DNA of 64,000 nucleotides from the NCBI GenBank assembly GCA_038237225.1, contig JBBRYX010000004.1, forward strand, positions 62,001 to 126,000. The letters are read 5' to 3'. This document shows positions 27,483 through 35,582 of the stretch, piece after piece. The notes under the pieces were generated by a model that worked only from the letters and a program-made list of their open reading frames with translations, had not been told where the DNA came from and made no database searches. Source of the DNA: DASVUC01 sp038237225. Its GTDB lineage: Bacteria; Planctomycetota; Phycisphaerae; Tepidisphaerales; Tepidisphaeraceae. Position numbers and translations under genes: made by a program. Each line of letters starts with the position of its first letter. Positions within the stretch are counted from its first letter, which is position 1.

Positions 27483-28283
27483 ATGCTGGAACTGGGAATC
27501 AACATCGATCACGTCGCCACCGTCCGTCAGGCAAGGCGGACCTACGAGCCCGACCCGGTCTGGGCTGCGGCGGAGGCCGAATTGGGCGGTGCCGACACGA
27601 TCACGATTCATCTGCGAGAAGATCGGCGTCACATCAATGACCGCGACGTCGAACTGCTTCGCCAGACCGTTCAATCGAAGCTCAATCTCGAGATGAGCCT
27701 TGCGGAAGAGATCGTGAAGATCGCGATCAATGCCAGGCCCGATCAAGCCACGCTGGTCCCGGAGAAGCGCGAAGAGATCACGACTGAAGGCGGGCTCGAT
27801 CTGCTGCGCGAACCGGCACGCGCGTCCGATGTGGTCAAGCGTCTGCAAGAGCAGAACATTTTTGTGTCCGCGTTTATCGATCCGGATGAGAAGCAGGTCC
27901 AGGCAGCGCACGACATGGGGTTTGAAGCGGTTGAGCTGCACACCGGCGAGTACGCCAACGCCAAGGACGACGCTTTGATCGACCAACTTCATCGCCTGAC
28001 GCGCGCAGGCGATCTTGTCCGCGAGCGCGGCATGCGGCTTCATGCCGGGCACGGTCTCAACTACCGCAACGTCGTCCCCGTCGCGCGAATCCCGTTCATG
28101 GCAGAGTTGAACATCGGTCACTCGATCATCAGCCGCGCCGTCTTTGTGGGGCTGCGCGAAGCGGTTCGCGAGATGAAGCGCGTGATGGAAAATGCGACTC
28201 TGCCACGTGATATTCATCCCGTTCAACCTGATCGCACGGCCAAGGGCGTATTGAATTATCGTGGAGGACCCCCCCATGTTTAG
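27483..28283 (+). CDS. pdxJ: Pyridoxine 5'-phosphate synthase
   Basis: Last step of the DXP-dependent vitamin B6 route: condensation of 1-deoxyxylulose 5-phosphate with 3-amino-2-oxopropyl phosphate. The ATG at 27483 gives the canonical N terminus MLELGINIDHVATVRQARRT, although no clear ribosome site precedes it; the upstream frame comes from repeat DNA. Family motifs include DTITIHLREDRRHI, VTLVPEKREEITTEGGLD-type sequence and MRLHAGHGLNYRN. The 266 residues are slightly longer than usual (~240) through a C-terminal tail. The last eight bases overlap the start of dapA, so the two are probably translationally coupled. Confidence 0.93.
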   Translation: MLELGINIDHVATVRQARRTYEPDPVWAAAEAELGGADTITIHLREDRRHINDRDVELLRQTVQSKLNLEMSLAEEIVKIAINARPDQATLVPEKREEITTEGGLDLLREPARASDVVKRLQEQNIFVSAFIDPDEKQVQAAHDMGFEAVELHTGEYANAKDDALIDQLHRLTRAGDLVRERGMRLHAGHGLNYRNVVPVARIPFMAELNIGHSIISRAVFVGLREAVREMKRVMENATLPRDIHPVQPDRTAKGVLNYRGGPPHV

Positions 28284-29151
28284 CGGCGCCATGACCGCGA
28301 TGACCACTCCCTTCCGCGACGGGAAGGTCGACGAGGAGCGGCTTCGCGAGCAGATCGAATTTCAGATCGAGAACGGCATCGACGGCCTTGTCCCCGTCGG
28401 CACCACCGGTGAATCGCCCACGCTCGATTTCCCCGAGCACGAGCATGTGATCGAAGTGACCGTCGACATGGCCAAAGGCCGCGTCCCGGTCATCGCGGGC
28501 GTCGGCGGAAACGCGACGAGCGAGGCGCTCGAGCTTCACCGCTTTGCCAAAAAATGCGGCGCGGACGCCGGGCTTTCCGTCAACCCTTACTACAACAAGC
28601 CGAGCCAGGAAGGACTTTACCGTCACTTCATGACGCTCGCGGATGCGATCGATCTGCGCATTGTTCTCTACAACATTCCCAGCCGAACCGGTATCACCAT
28701 GACGCCCCAGACGGTGGCGCGTCTCGCGAAGCATCCCAACATCGTCGCGATCAAAGAAGCGACCGGCATGATCGACATGGCAAGTGAGATCATGAGCCTG
28801 TGCGATCTACCGATCCTCAGCGGAGACGATTCGCTCACGCTTCCGCTCATGAGCATCGGAGGCAAAGGGGTCATCAGCGTGCTCTCCAACCTCTTGCCTT
28901 CCGAAGTGAAATCAATGACCAGGGCCGCCGGCGAAGGCGACTTCGCTTCCGCGGCCGAAATGCATCGCCGGCTCTTCCCGCTGGTGAAAAGCATCTTCCT
29001 CGATGGCAATCCCGCCGGCATCAAGTACGCGATGAAACTCGCGGACAGAGATACCGGCGACTTGCGCCTGCCCCTGTGGGAGGCAAACGAGGCGACCCAA
29101 CAAGCCATCGCGAGAAACATGAAGGCGCTCGACCTGATCGCGGTGCACTAA
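28276..29151 (+). CDS. dapA: 4-hydroxy-tetrahydrodipicolinate synthase
   Basis: First step of the lysine/diaminopimelate branch: pyruvate plus aspartate semialdehyde. The ATG at 28276 has GGAGG eight bases upstream and overlaps the end of pdxJ by eight bases; a GTG at 28261 is the alternative. The 291-residue product has GTTGESPTL (the Thr-Thr pair), IVLYNIPSRTGI with the catalytic tyrosine ~132, and the Schiff-base lysine ~160 in IVAIKEATG. It provides diaminopimelate for peptidoglycan, in keeping with murA in the same window. A family-A palindrome separates it from aroDE. Confidence 0.94.
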   Translation: MFSGAMTAMTTPFRDGKVDEERLREQIEFQIENGIDGLVPVGTTGESPTLDFPEHEHVIEVTVDMAKGRVPVIAGVGGNATSEALELHRFAKKCGADAGLSVNPYYNKPSQEGLYRHFMTLADAIDLRIVLYNIPSRTGITMTPQTVARLAKHPNIVAIKEATGMIDMASEIMSLCDLPILSGDDSLTLPLMSIGGKGVISVLSNLLPSEVKSMTRAAGEGDFASAAEMHRRLFPLVKSIFLDGNPAGIKYAMKLADRDTGDLRLPLWEANEATQQAIARNMKALDLIAVH

Positions 29152-29158
29152 CTCCCCC

Positions 29159-29217
29159 GTAGCACGGGCATCTTGCCCGTGTTCGCGATTCACACACGGG
29201 CAAGGCGCCCGTGCTAC
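29159..29217. repeat. Palindromic repeat, family A (full unit)
   Basis: Two inverted halves, CACGGGCATCTTGCCCGTG and CACGGGCAAGGCGCCCGTG, with GTAG and CTAC ends. It fills almost the whole dapA-aroDE spacer and ends three bases before the aroDE ATG, so the ribosome site of aroDE lies within it or is absent. Confidence 0.85.
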
Positions 29218-29220
29218 GGA

Positions 29221-30816
29221 ATGACCCATCTTTGCGTCGCCATTTTCGTTCACGATCTCGCGCAAGCGAAGCGCGACATCGCCACCGCTTCAGAAGCCGG
29301 GGCCGATCTGGTCGAGTTGCGCATCGATCACATCAACGATGCATCCCTGGTGCGGTCGATCATTGCCGATTTCGACATCCCCTTCATCATCACCTGCCGG
29401 CCCAGGTGGGAGGGCGGCGACAGTGAGCTATCCGATAAAGACCGGGTCGCGCTGTTAGCGGAAGTCGCACCAGATCATGATTCGATTCGCGTTGACATCG
29501 AACAGAAGACGCTTAAGCGCCTCGGCGCGAGCTCCATCAAGAATTCAGTCATCGTGAGCGCGCATGACTTCAACGGCCGCCCGGAGCGGCTCGCGAATCT
29601 CTTTAGCGAAATCTCCTCCGGCCCCGGCGACATTGCAAAAATCGTCTGGACCGCCCGCACAATCCGTGACAACCTCGAAGCATTCGAGCTTCTTCAAAAC
29701 AAGCAGAAACCCACGATCGCATTGTGCATGGGCGAAGCGGGCCTGATCTCGCGCGTGCTCGCGAAAAAGTTCGGCGCTTTTCTCACCTTCGCGGGACTCA
29801 CCACGCAGAACGTCACCGCTCCCGGACAGATCTCGATTCACGACATGAAGCGACTATACCGCTGGGACGCCATCAAGCCGACCACGAAGGTTTACGGCGT
29901 TGTCGCCGATCCGGTGATGCACTCCATGTCGCCCGCTATTCACAACGCCGGGTTCGATGCCGTCAATCATGACGGGGTTTATCTGCCGCTGCTCGTGAAC
30001 GGCGGGTACGAGAGTTTCAAAGCATTCATGGAAAGTTTTCTCAACTTCGAGAGCCTCGATCTCTCCGGCCTTTCCATCACCCTGCCCCACAAGGAAAATG
30101 CGCTGCGATATCTGAAGGAGAAAAACGCTGAAATCGAAACCCTCGCCGACCGCATCGGTGCAATCAACACCATCCGGATCGAAAGAAGACGGACGGGAGC
30201 CCTTCTTCTTCCTGAAAGAAGAGGGCGTGAAAGAAGAGGGACGGGAGCCCTTTTTCTTCGGGGCTTCAACACCGATTATCCCGCCATCCTCGACACCATC
30301 ACCTCGAAGCTGAACATCACCCGCGATGATCTGAAGAATTACCGCATCGCGGTCCTGGGCGCCGGCGGAACCGGTCGGACCGCGGTCGCTGCCCTCGCTG
30401 AATACGGCGCCACCGTCGTCATCTACAACCGCACGAAAGAACGCGCCGACGAACTGGCCCGCGAATTCAACGGCAAGAACGGCCAAGTCGTCTCCGCACG
30501 CTTTGAAAAAATCTGCGACTCCTGCTGCCACATCTTCATCAACACCACCTCGGTCGGCATGCATCCAAACATCGACGCCAGCCCGCTCGGCGACAGCCCA
30601 CCCGCTTTCTCCAAAGACACCCTCGTCTTCGACACAATCTACAATCCGATCAAGACCAAACTTCTCCACCAAGCTGAAAACGCCGGCGCTCAAACCGTTG
30701 GCGGCATCGAGATGTTCGTCCGCCAGGCCGCCCGCCAGTTCGAAGCATGGACCGGCAAACCCGCCCCCGTTGACGTCATGCGCGGCGTTGTCAACGATCG
30801 GCTCACGAAGCAATAG
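29221..30816 (+). CDS. aroDE: Fused 3-dehydroquinate dehydratase (type I) / shikimate dehydrogenase
   Basis: Two consecutive steps of the shikimate pathway in one 531-residue protein. Residues 1-~215 are a type I (Schiff-base) AroD, with ELRIDHI, FIITCRPRWEGG, VIVSAHDF and KIVWTART with the lysine. Residues ~220-531 are AroE, with SMSPAIHNAGFDA, LSGLSITLPHKENAL with its catalytic lysine, and the NADP loop VLGAGGTGRTAVAAL. The ATG at 29221 is chosen; the frame upstream is repeat DNA. An unusual arginine-rich insertion at ~321-347, between AINTIRIE and GFNTDYPA, is encoded by palindromic repeat DNA (30182-30261). AroD-AroE fusions are known from chlamydiae and plants; the insert is not. Confidence 0.92.
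   Translation: MTHLCVAIFVHDLAQAKRDIATASEAGADLVELRIDHINDASLVRSIIADFDIPFIITCRPRWEGGDSELSDKDRVALLAEVAPDHDSIRVDIEQKTLKRLGASSIKNSVIVSAHDFNGRPERLANLFSEISSGPGDIAKIVWTARTIRDNLEAFELLQNKQKPTIALCMGEAGLISRVLAKKFGAFLTFAGLTTQNVTAPGQISIHDMKRLYRWDAIKPTTKVYGVVADPVMHSMSPAIHNAGFDAVNHDGVYLPLLVNGGYESFKAFMESFLNFESLDLSGLSITLPHKENALRYLKEKNAEIETLADRIGAINTIRIERRRTGALLLPERRGRERRGTGALFLRGFNTDYPAILDTITSKLNITRDDLKNYRIAVLGAGGTGRTAVAALAEYGATVVIYNRTKERADELAREFNGKNGQVVSARFEKICDSCCHIFINTTSVGMHPNIDASPLGDSPPAFSKDTLVFDTIYNPIKTKLLHQAENAGAQTVGGIEMFVRQAARQFEAWTGKPAPVDVMRGVVNDRLTKQ
30182..30261. repeat. Palindromic repeat, family C, inside aroDE
   Basis: Two direct copies of GACGGGAGCCC flanked by AAGAAGAGGG/CTTCTTCTT arms; similar units occur at 50196 and 50271 in intergenic DNA. 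It keeps the aroDE frame and encodes an Arg/Gly/Leu-rich peptide. Confidence 0.8.
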
Positions 30817-30820
30817 CTCC

Positions 30821-32395
30821 ATGACATCGGTACAACAGCCCCCACTCAAATTGGCTGCCGTTCATCAGACACTGGACCGCTGGCTTCTGGTGCTTCTCAC
30901 TATCTTTGCCCTATTCGTCCCCGCCTTTACCATTTTCCTCAAGTTCAACGCGCTCAAAAACTGGCGATACACCTCCGACCTCTTCGTCATCGACACCATG
31001 CTCCAGGAAACGCTCCGCGGGCATTTCATGATGGAGTACACCTACGGCTGCCAGTTCGGCGACCACGCCTGCCTCATCCTTCTGCTCGGAGTGCCGATCA
31101 AGTGGCTGGTCGGTCAGCACATGACGAGTGTGCTGATTCTGGTCTCTCCGCTGACACAGCTGATCTGCGGCGCTATCCTCTTCAGCTGCGTCCGAGCCGT
31201 CGCGCAAATTCGCTGCGCCATCTTCGCGACCCTGCTCTTCTTCCTATCCCTCGGATCGATCCACGGCCCCTTCGAATTCACCTGGGGCTTCCACATCGAC
31301 ACGATCTCCGGCTTCATCGCCGTCGCCATGGCTGCGATTCTACTTCGACGACAAACGTGCGGATCGACGCGACCGATCACCATCGCCGCGATCACCTCTA
31401 TTTTCGTTTTCGCCCTGCTCAAAGAAGAAATGGCGCTCCTTGGCGGCATTTTCTTCACGATCCTATTCATCCAGAAGCGCGATCGTCTCTACCTCGCCGG
31501 CCTGCTCATCTGCATCGCCGTCTTCGCGATCGAAATGCTCGTCATCCGAATCTGCCGCACGCCCTGGAACCGCACCAACGGCGCACTGGCGGACAACATC
31601 CTTCATTTCTTCGGCGATATGGGCATCCGGCAATTCCTCTTCTCCCGCGAGAAGCTCAGCTACTGGTCCATCATCCTTTCGCTCGTCGGCGTCATGATCG
31701 CCTGCGTCGCGATATCACGGCGCGTAAACCGGTTTGCTGCCGCCCTGCTCCTGACAGGTCTCGTGAAGCTCGCATTCGCCTGGTCCGGCAATGACTTCGA
31801 TCTCTGGGCCTGGCACGGTTATCCCGCCATCGTCATGCTCTGCGGCGCGATCATTCTCCAGTCCCTCGAATTCCGCCAACTCAGCAGCACCGGCAGGTGG
31901 CATCTCGCCAAAATTGCCCCCGCTGGAGTGCTGGTTCTCTTCGCCGGCTGGTTCCTCTGCGCGGAAATTCCCTACGCCCTCGACCAATCCCGAACCAACA
32001 CCACCTACGTCAGACGAACAGCCGGCTTCAAGCCCGCGATGCTCGACCTGAAGAAACACGTCGACAAATCCAAGGTCGTCTCGATGCCGCTCTACAGCCT
32101 CGTCGAATGGACCGACGGCTACCGTTACGCACCCTTCCCCGGCGGTATCACGTGGAACGTCATGGGCGCGGCAGATTACGTCATCATCCTACGCTCGGAC
32201 GATGCCAGGAAGATCGCGGAACTGAACGTCTTTGCACCCGTTTACCAGAACGGCCGCTATCGACTTTTCGCCCGCAAAGATTACCTGCCCCGTGAACGCG
32301 AAAGCCGCGAAGCCTTCATCAAGACGTTCGGCCCGGAAGCGATCGGCCAAGCAACATCTGCACAGAAACGGAAAAACCGCCCGCCCCGGGGCTAA
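30821..32395 (+). CDS. DUF2079-type multispanning membrane protein (copy 1)
   Basis: The ATG at 30821, four bases after the aroDE stop, is chosen; the frame is open further upstream inside aroDE. The 524-residue protein has about ten hydrophobic segments and the hallmarks of DUF2079 proteins near the N terminus: TMLQETLRGHFMMEYTYGCQFGDHACLILLLGVPIKWL, a pattern shared with GT-C-fold membrane proteins (an acidic residue in the first outer loop region). A soluble C-terminal segment has EWTDGYRYAPFP and YQNGRYRLFARKDYLP. The function is unknown; related GT-C proteins transfer lipid-linked sugars. It is a tandem paralogue of the gene at 32891-34435. Confidence 0.75.
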   Translation: MTSVQQPPLKLAAVHQTLDRWLLVLLTIFALFVPAFTIFLKFNALKNWRYTSDLFVIDTMLQETLRGHFMMEYTYGCQFGDHACLILLLGVPIKWLVGQHMTSVLILVSPLTQLICGAILFSCVRAVAQIRCAIFATLLFFLSLGSIHGPFEFTWGFHIDTISGFIAVAMAAILLRRQTCGSTRPITIAAITSIFVFALLKEEMALLGGIFFTILFIQKRDRLYLAGLLICIAVFAIEMLVIRICRTPWNRTNGALADNILHFFGDMGIRQFLFSREKLSYWSIILSLVGVMIACVAISRRVNRFAAALLLTGLVKLAFAWSGNDFDLWAWHGYPAIVMLCGAIILQSLEFRQLSSTGRWHLAKIAPAGVLVLFAGWFLCAEIPYALDQSRTNTTYVRRTAGFKPAMLDLKKHVDKSKVVSMPLYSLVEWTDGYRYAPFPGGITWNVMGAADYVIILRSDDARKIAELNVFAPVYQNGRYRLFARKDYLPRERESREAFIKTFGPEAIGQATSAQKRKNRPPRG

Positions 32396-32425
32396 CTCAC
32401 ATTCTTAATATCACCTGCACGCGCT

Positions 32426-32718
32426 GTCATCCTGAACGGTACTCCGTGAAGGATCTGGCCCGTGCGACGACAGGCTGGATCCTTCGCGGAGTACCGCTGC
32501 TCTGAAAAGTTTCCAGGAAAGCGGGCGAAATGTCATGCTGAGAGTTTGTGAAGATTTGACTGTAGCACGGGCATCTTGCCCGTGTCCGCATCGCCAACAC
32601 GGGCAAGATGCCCGTGCTACAGGAAAAGTTCACAAGCTCTTCTGAGGTACTCCGAAGCATTTTGCACCGATTATCAAGGGAGCCAGATCCTTTACGGAGT
32701 ACCGTTCAGGATGACATC
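32426..32718. repeat. Composite long inverted repeat (MITE-like)
   Basis: The 33-base arms at 32426-32458 and 32686-32718 match in inverted orientation at 32 of 33 positions (arm begins GTCATCCTGAACGGTACTCC). Between them lie a second GGATCC...GAGTACCG arm and a full family-A palindrome (32562-32620). A shorter relative is at 38099-38281. No transposase is encoded. The remaining bases of the 495-base spacer (32396-32425 and 32719-32890) hold nothing recognised except a weak TTGACG word at 32825. Confidence 0.8.
32562..32620. repeat. Palindromic repeat, family A (full unit, nested)
   Basis: Two inverted halves, CACGGGCATCTTGCCCGTG and CACGGGCAAGATGCCCGTG, with GTAG and CTAC ends, in the middle of the composite element. 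Confidence 0.85.
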
Positions 32719-32890
32719 CGTTTTCATTCCTTGCGGGTGCGGCGAAGCCGCGCGATGACTCAGAATGACACTTCTTCCAGCAATAAGCGTTAGCGCGCCG
32801 CCCCCTGCAACCGTTCCGACCCGTTGACGCCTAGCATCACATCGCGACCATTCCACGACCAAGACGTGAACACTCGCGAGTCTGCCAAGG

Positions 32891-34435
32891 ATGACCTCAA
32901 CCATCGAAGCCGAACCCCAAACACGCCGAATTGTTAATCAGCGCGCCCCGCGCTGGCAGACACTCCTGCTCGCCGCGCTCGCCATCGCCGTCGTCGCAAC
33001 TGTCTCCATTCTCAAATTCAACGCCCTATTCTCCTGGCGCTACACCTCCGATCTCTTCACAACCGACGTGATGCTCCAGGAAACCCTCCGCGGCCACTTC
33101 GCCCTTGAATTCACCTACGGCTGCCAGTTCGGCGACCACGCCTGCCTGCTCACCCTTGCCTGGCTCCCCATCAAATGGCTCCTCGGGAAGGACATGGTCT
33201 ACTTCCTCATCCTCGTCTCGCCGATCACGCTTCTTGGCTCGGGCGCAGTCCTGTTCGCTGCCGTCCGATCGATCGCCGGATCGCGCTGGGCAGTCTTCGC
33301 GGGTCTCCTCTACTTCCTCTCCATCGGCGTAATCCGCGGCCCCTTCGAACTCATCTTCGGCTTCCACATCGACACGATTTCCGGCTTTATCGCCGTCGTC
33401 ATGGCCGCCCTTTTGTACTGGAATGAATCTCACCCTTCGCGCCGGCTCACCGCCGCATCCATCGCCGCAATTCTCGTCCTCGTCCTCCTTAAAGAAGAGA
33501 TGGCTCTTCTCGGCATCATCTTCTTCGCGTGCCTGTTGATCCTGAAACGGAATCGCCTCTACGTCGCAGGCTTAATCATCTCAATCGCATTCTTCGCCGG
33601 CGAGATGACGCTCATTCATCTGTCCCGAGCCCCGTGGAATCGCACCAACGAACGCCTCCTTGCCATGTTTCTTCTCTCCATCCGCCGCGACGGCCTGAGC
33701 TTCATCTTCTCCCGCCAGAAACTCGAGTACGGACTCGCGATCCTCGCCCTCCTCCTCGCCCTCGGCATCTGCATCGCGTACGTGCGAAAACTGAACCGGT
33801 TCGCAATCGCCCTCGCGTTGATCGGCCTCGCCAAGCTCGGCTTCGCCTTCGCCATCAACGACTTCGATCTCTGGAGCTGGCACAACTATCCCGGCCTCGT
33901 CATGCTTACCGGCGCCGCGATCTTCCAATCGTTGGAGCTTCGCCACCTCGACCATCTGAAGTTCGTCCGCGCCTTCTGCACAACACTCGTCATCCTCTCC
34001 GCCGGGTGGTTTGTCTTTTCGGAACTCCCTTACGCCCGCCATCAGTTGAAGATCAACAGACTCGCCCACCAGAAGAGCAGCCCCTTCGCCCTCGCGATGC
34101 GCGATGTGAAAACGCGCATCCCCGAAAAGGACCGCGTCGTCGGCATTCCCCGCTACAGCGCCGCGGAGTGGACGGACGGCTGGCGCATCGCGTTCTTCCC
34201 CCACGGGATTACCCAAAGTCCGATGGGCATCGCCGACTACATCGTCATCACCCGAAGCAAACAGCGCCGCGCTGTCCCCGAGCTGAAGGTCTTCGCGCAG
34301 ATCTACCAGAACCGCCGGTACAAGCTTTTCCAACGCAAGAAGTTCCTCCCCGGCGAGCTTGAAAGCCGCGAGCTCTTCATCAAACATTTCGGCGTCGATT
34401 CCATCGGCCCGGCAAAGCCGCGCAAGAGAAAGTGA
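32891..34435 (+). CDS. DUF2079-type multispanning membrane protein (copy 2)
   Basis: This 514-residue protein is homologous to copy 1 over its full length: TSDLFTTDVMLQETLRGHFALEFTYGCQFGDHACLLTLAWLPIKWLLG, GPFELIFGFHIDTISGFIAVVMAALL, LLKEEMALLG, RAPWNRTNERL, NDFDLWSWHNYPGLVMLTGA, and the tail AEWTDGWRIAFFPHG with YQNRRYKLFQRKKFLP. About ten membrane segments are predicted by eye. AAGG lies directly before the ATG, so the exact start is not certain. The pair arose by tandem duplication; the spacer now holds a composite inverted repeat. Function unknown; a GT-C-like glycosyl transfer role is only a possibility. Confidence 0.75.
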   Translation: MTSTIEAEPQTRRIVNQRAPRWQTLLLAALAIAVVATVSILKFNALFSWRYTSDLFTTDVMLQETLRGHFALEFTYGCQFGDHACLLTLAWLPIKWLLGKDMVYFLILVSPITLLGSGAVLFAAVRSIAGSRWAVFAGLLYFLSIGVIRGPFELIFGFHIDTISGFIAVVMAALLYWNESHPSRRLTAASIAAILVLVLLKEEMALLGIIFFACLLILKRNRLYVAGLIISIAFFAGEMTLIHLSRAPWNRTNERLLAMFLLSIRRDGLSFIFSRQKLEYGLAILALLLALGICIAYVRKLNRFAIALALIGLAKLGFAFAINDFDLWSWHNYPGLVMLTGAAIFQSLELRHLDHLKFVRAFCTTLVILSAGWFVFSELPYARHQLKINRLAHQKSSPFALAMRDVKTRIPEKDRVVGIPRYSAAEWTDGWRIAFFPHGITQSPMGIADYIVITRSKQRRAVPELKVFAQIYQNRRYKLFQRKKFLPGELESRELFIKHFGVDSIGPAKPRKRK

Positions 34436-34457
34436 TTCAAATTTCGCGGTCTACTTG

Positions 34458-35213
34458 TTACGACATCCCCAGCTTCTTCAAATTCTCAAAACTGATCTTG
34501 ATCGCCTCCATCGGCGTCCGCTCATAACAGTTGTCCTGCTCCACCGCTCCCCACTGGGTTTCCGCCTGCGTGCCTGCCGCGATGATGCCTTTGAAATCCA
34601 AAATCCCAGTCCCCACCGGCGCAAATTTCTTGTCCGCCCCCGCATCCATGTCCTTCAGGTGCATCAGATGCACTCGCTCGCCCAGCCGCTTGATCAACTC
34701 CACCGGGTCCTGTCCGCCATGCTTCACCCAATACACATCCAGTTCGGATTTCACCAAATTCGCGTCGCTGTTCTCAAACAGGATGTCCAGCCCCGTTTTC
34801 CCATCGAACTTCTGAAACTCAAAGCTGTGATTGTGATAGCAAAACTGATAACCCTTCTGATGACACTCATAGCCGATTTTCTCCAGCAGCTTCGCGCTCT
34901 TCGTCCAACCCTCGGCATCCTTCCGCCGCTCTTCAGGCATCCACGGGCAGATAATATTGGTGTGCTCGAACACCGACGCCTCATCCAAAATCGATTGCAG
35001 CTTCGTCTCGAGCTGATCGATCGGCGCGTGCGCCCCGGACGCCTTCAGCCCCGCATCATCCAGCGCCTTCTTCGCCTCCGGCGCCGTCTTCAGATTCCCA
35101 TACCCGGCAAGCTCGACAGCCTTGTAGCCAATCTTCGCGACCTGATTCACCGTCCCTGCAAAGTCCTTCGCCAGGAGATCCCGCACCGTATAAAGCTGAA
35201 GAGAGAGTTTCAT
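34458..35213 (-). CDS. Sugar phosphate isomerase/epimerase (xylose isomerase-like TIM barrel)
   Basis: A 251-residue AP-endonuclease-2/xylose isomerase-like barrel protein, starting at an ATG with GAAAGGAC upstream. Recognisable elements: KLSLQLYTVRDLL at the N terminus, YKAVELAGYG on strand two, GYQFCYHNHSFEF with the conserved histidine pair, KSELDVYWVKHGGQDP (metal-ligand aspartate), and VHLMHLKDMDAG. Members isomerise or epimerise sugars or inositols, or act as inosose dehydratases. There is no signal peptide. It is convergent with the second membrane protein gene, with 22 bases between the stops. Confidence 0.83.
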   Translation of the reverse strand: MKLSLQLYTVRDLLAKDFAGTVNQVAKIGYKAVELAGYGNLKTAPEAKKALDDAGLKASGAHAPIDQLETKLQSILDEASVFEHTNIICPWMPEERRKDAEGWTKSAKLLEKIGYECHQKGYQFCYHNHSFEFQKFDGKTGLDILFENSDANLVKSELDVYWVKHGGQDPVELIKRLGERVHLMHLKDMDAGADKKFAPVGTGILDFKGIIAAGTQAETQWGAVEQDNCYERTPMEAIKISFENLKKLGMS

Positions 35214-35343
35214 TTGTCCTTTCGCAATGGAGGCCGCAGCATAGCCTCCCCAGGCCCGCCTTGCACCACTCGATTGCTACCGCTCCCGCCGCTTTCTCGT
35301 TTTAGGTTCCACCGAAAAAAACCCAATTTCTCGTGGACTGCGC

Positions 35344-35441
35344 CTGAACCGCCTCGTCTACCAATCGTATCTTTGAGGTAACGATCCTCCTTCCTTCCCT
35401 GGGTGGTGTGGCACGCCGAGAGTCCACACCACCTCTTTTTT
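35344..35441 (+). ncRNA. Candidate small RNA 1 (anti-SD type), with promoter
   Basis: A possible promoter (CTGAAC at 35344-35349, 18-base spacer, TATCTT at 35368-35373) points to a start near 35378. The inferred RNA of ~64 nt opens with GTAACGAT, then CCTCCTTCC (35386-35394), which mimics the 3' end of 16S rRNA and can pair with Shine-Dalgarno sites. A perfect 10-bp stem (35402-35411 with 35424-35433) has a 12-base loop containing GCCGAGAGT and is followed by TCTTTTTT. The order of elements matches RNA 2 at 35488-35582, and the stems differ only by compensatory changes. No start codon follows. The U tract shows that the + strand is the transcribed one. Confidence 0.65.
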
Positions 35442-35487
35442 GCGCCTAAACGTAACGAAGAAGATGCGCAGTGTTTAGGGAAAATTT

Positions 35488-35582
35488 TTGAACCCTCGCC
35501 TCTTGCGGACGAACTATAGATGTAACGAACCTCCTTCCCCTGGCGCCGCGGATTGCCGAGAGTCTTCCGCGGCGCCCTTTTT
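35488..35582 (+). ncRNA. Candidate small RNA 2 (anti-SD type), with promoter
   Basis: TTGAAC at 35488-35493 stands, as in RNA 1, so that TGAACC ends exactly 27 bases before GTAACGA (35522). The -10 could be AACTAT (35512, 18-base spacer) or TATAGA (35515). The ~61-nt RNA has CCTCCTTCC at 35530-35538, a 10-bp GC stem (35542-35551 with 35567-35576), a 15-base loop with GCCGAGAGTC, and a CTTTTT tail. It is antisense to the last ~70 bases of the LigD-N-like gene. Compared with RNA 1, four of the ten stem pairs differ and all four are compensated, which is direct evidence for a conserved RNA fold. Confidence 0.65.

Noticed and set aside
32427..32660. Small open frame on the - strand in the composite repeat (and similar ones at 32576 and 38045)
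   Set aside because: Encoded wholly by palindromic repeat DNA; peptides such as ARARCPCY are typical translation artefacts of this repeat.
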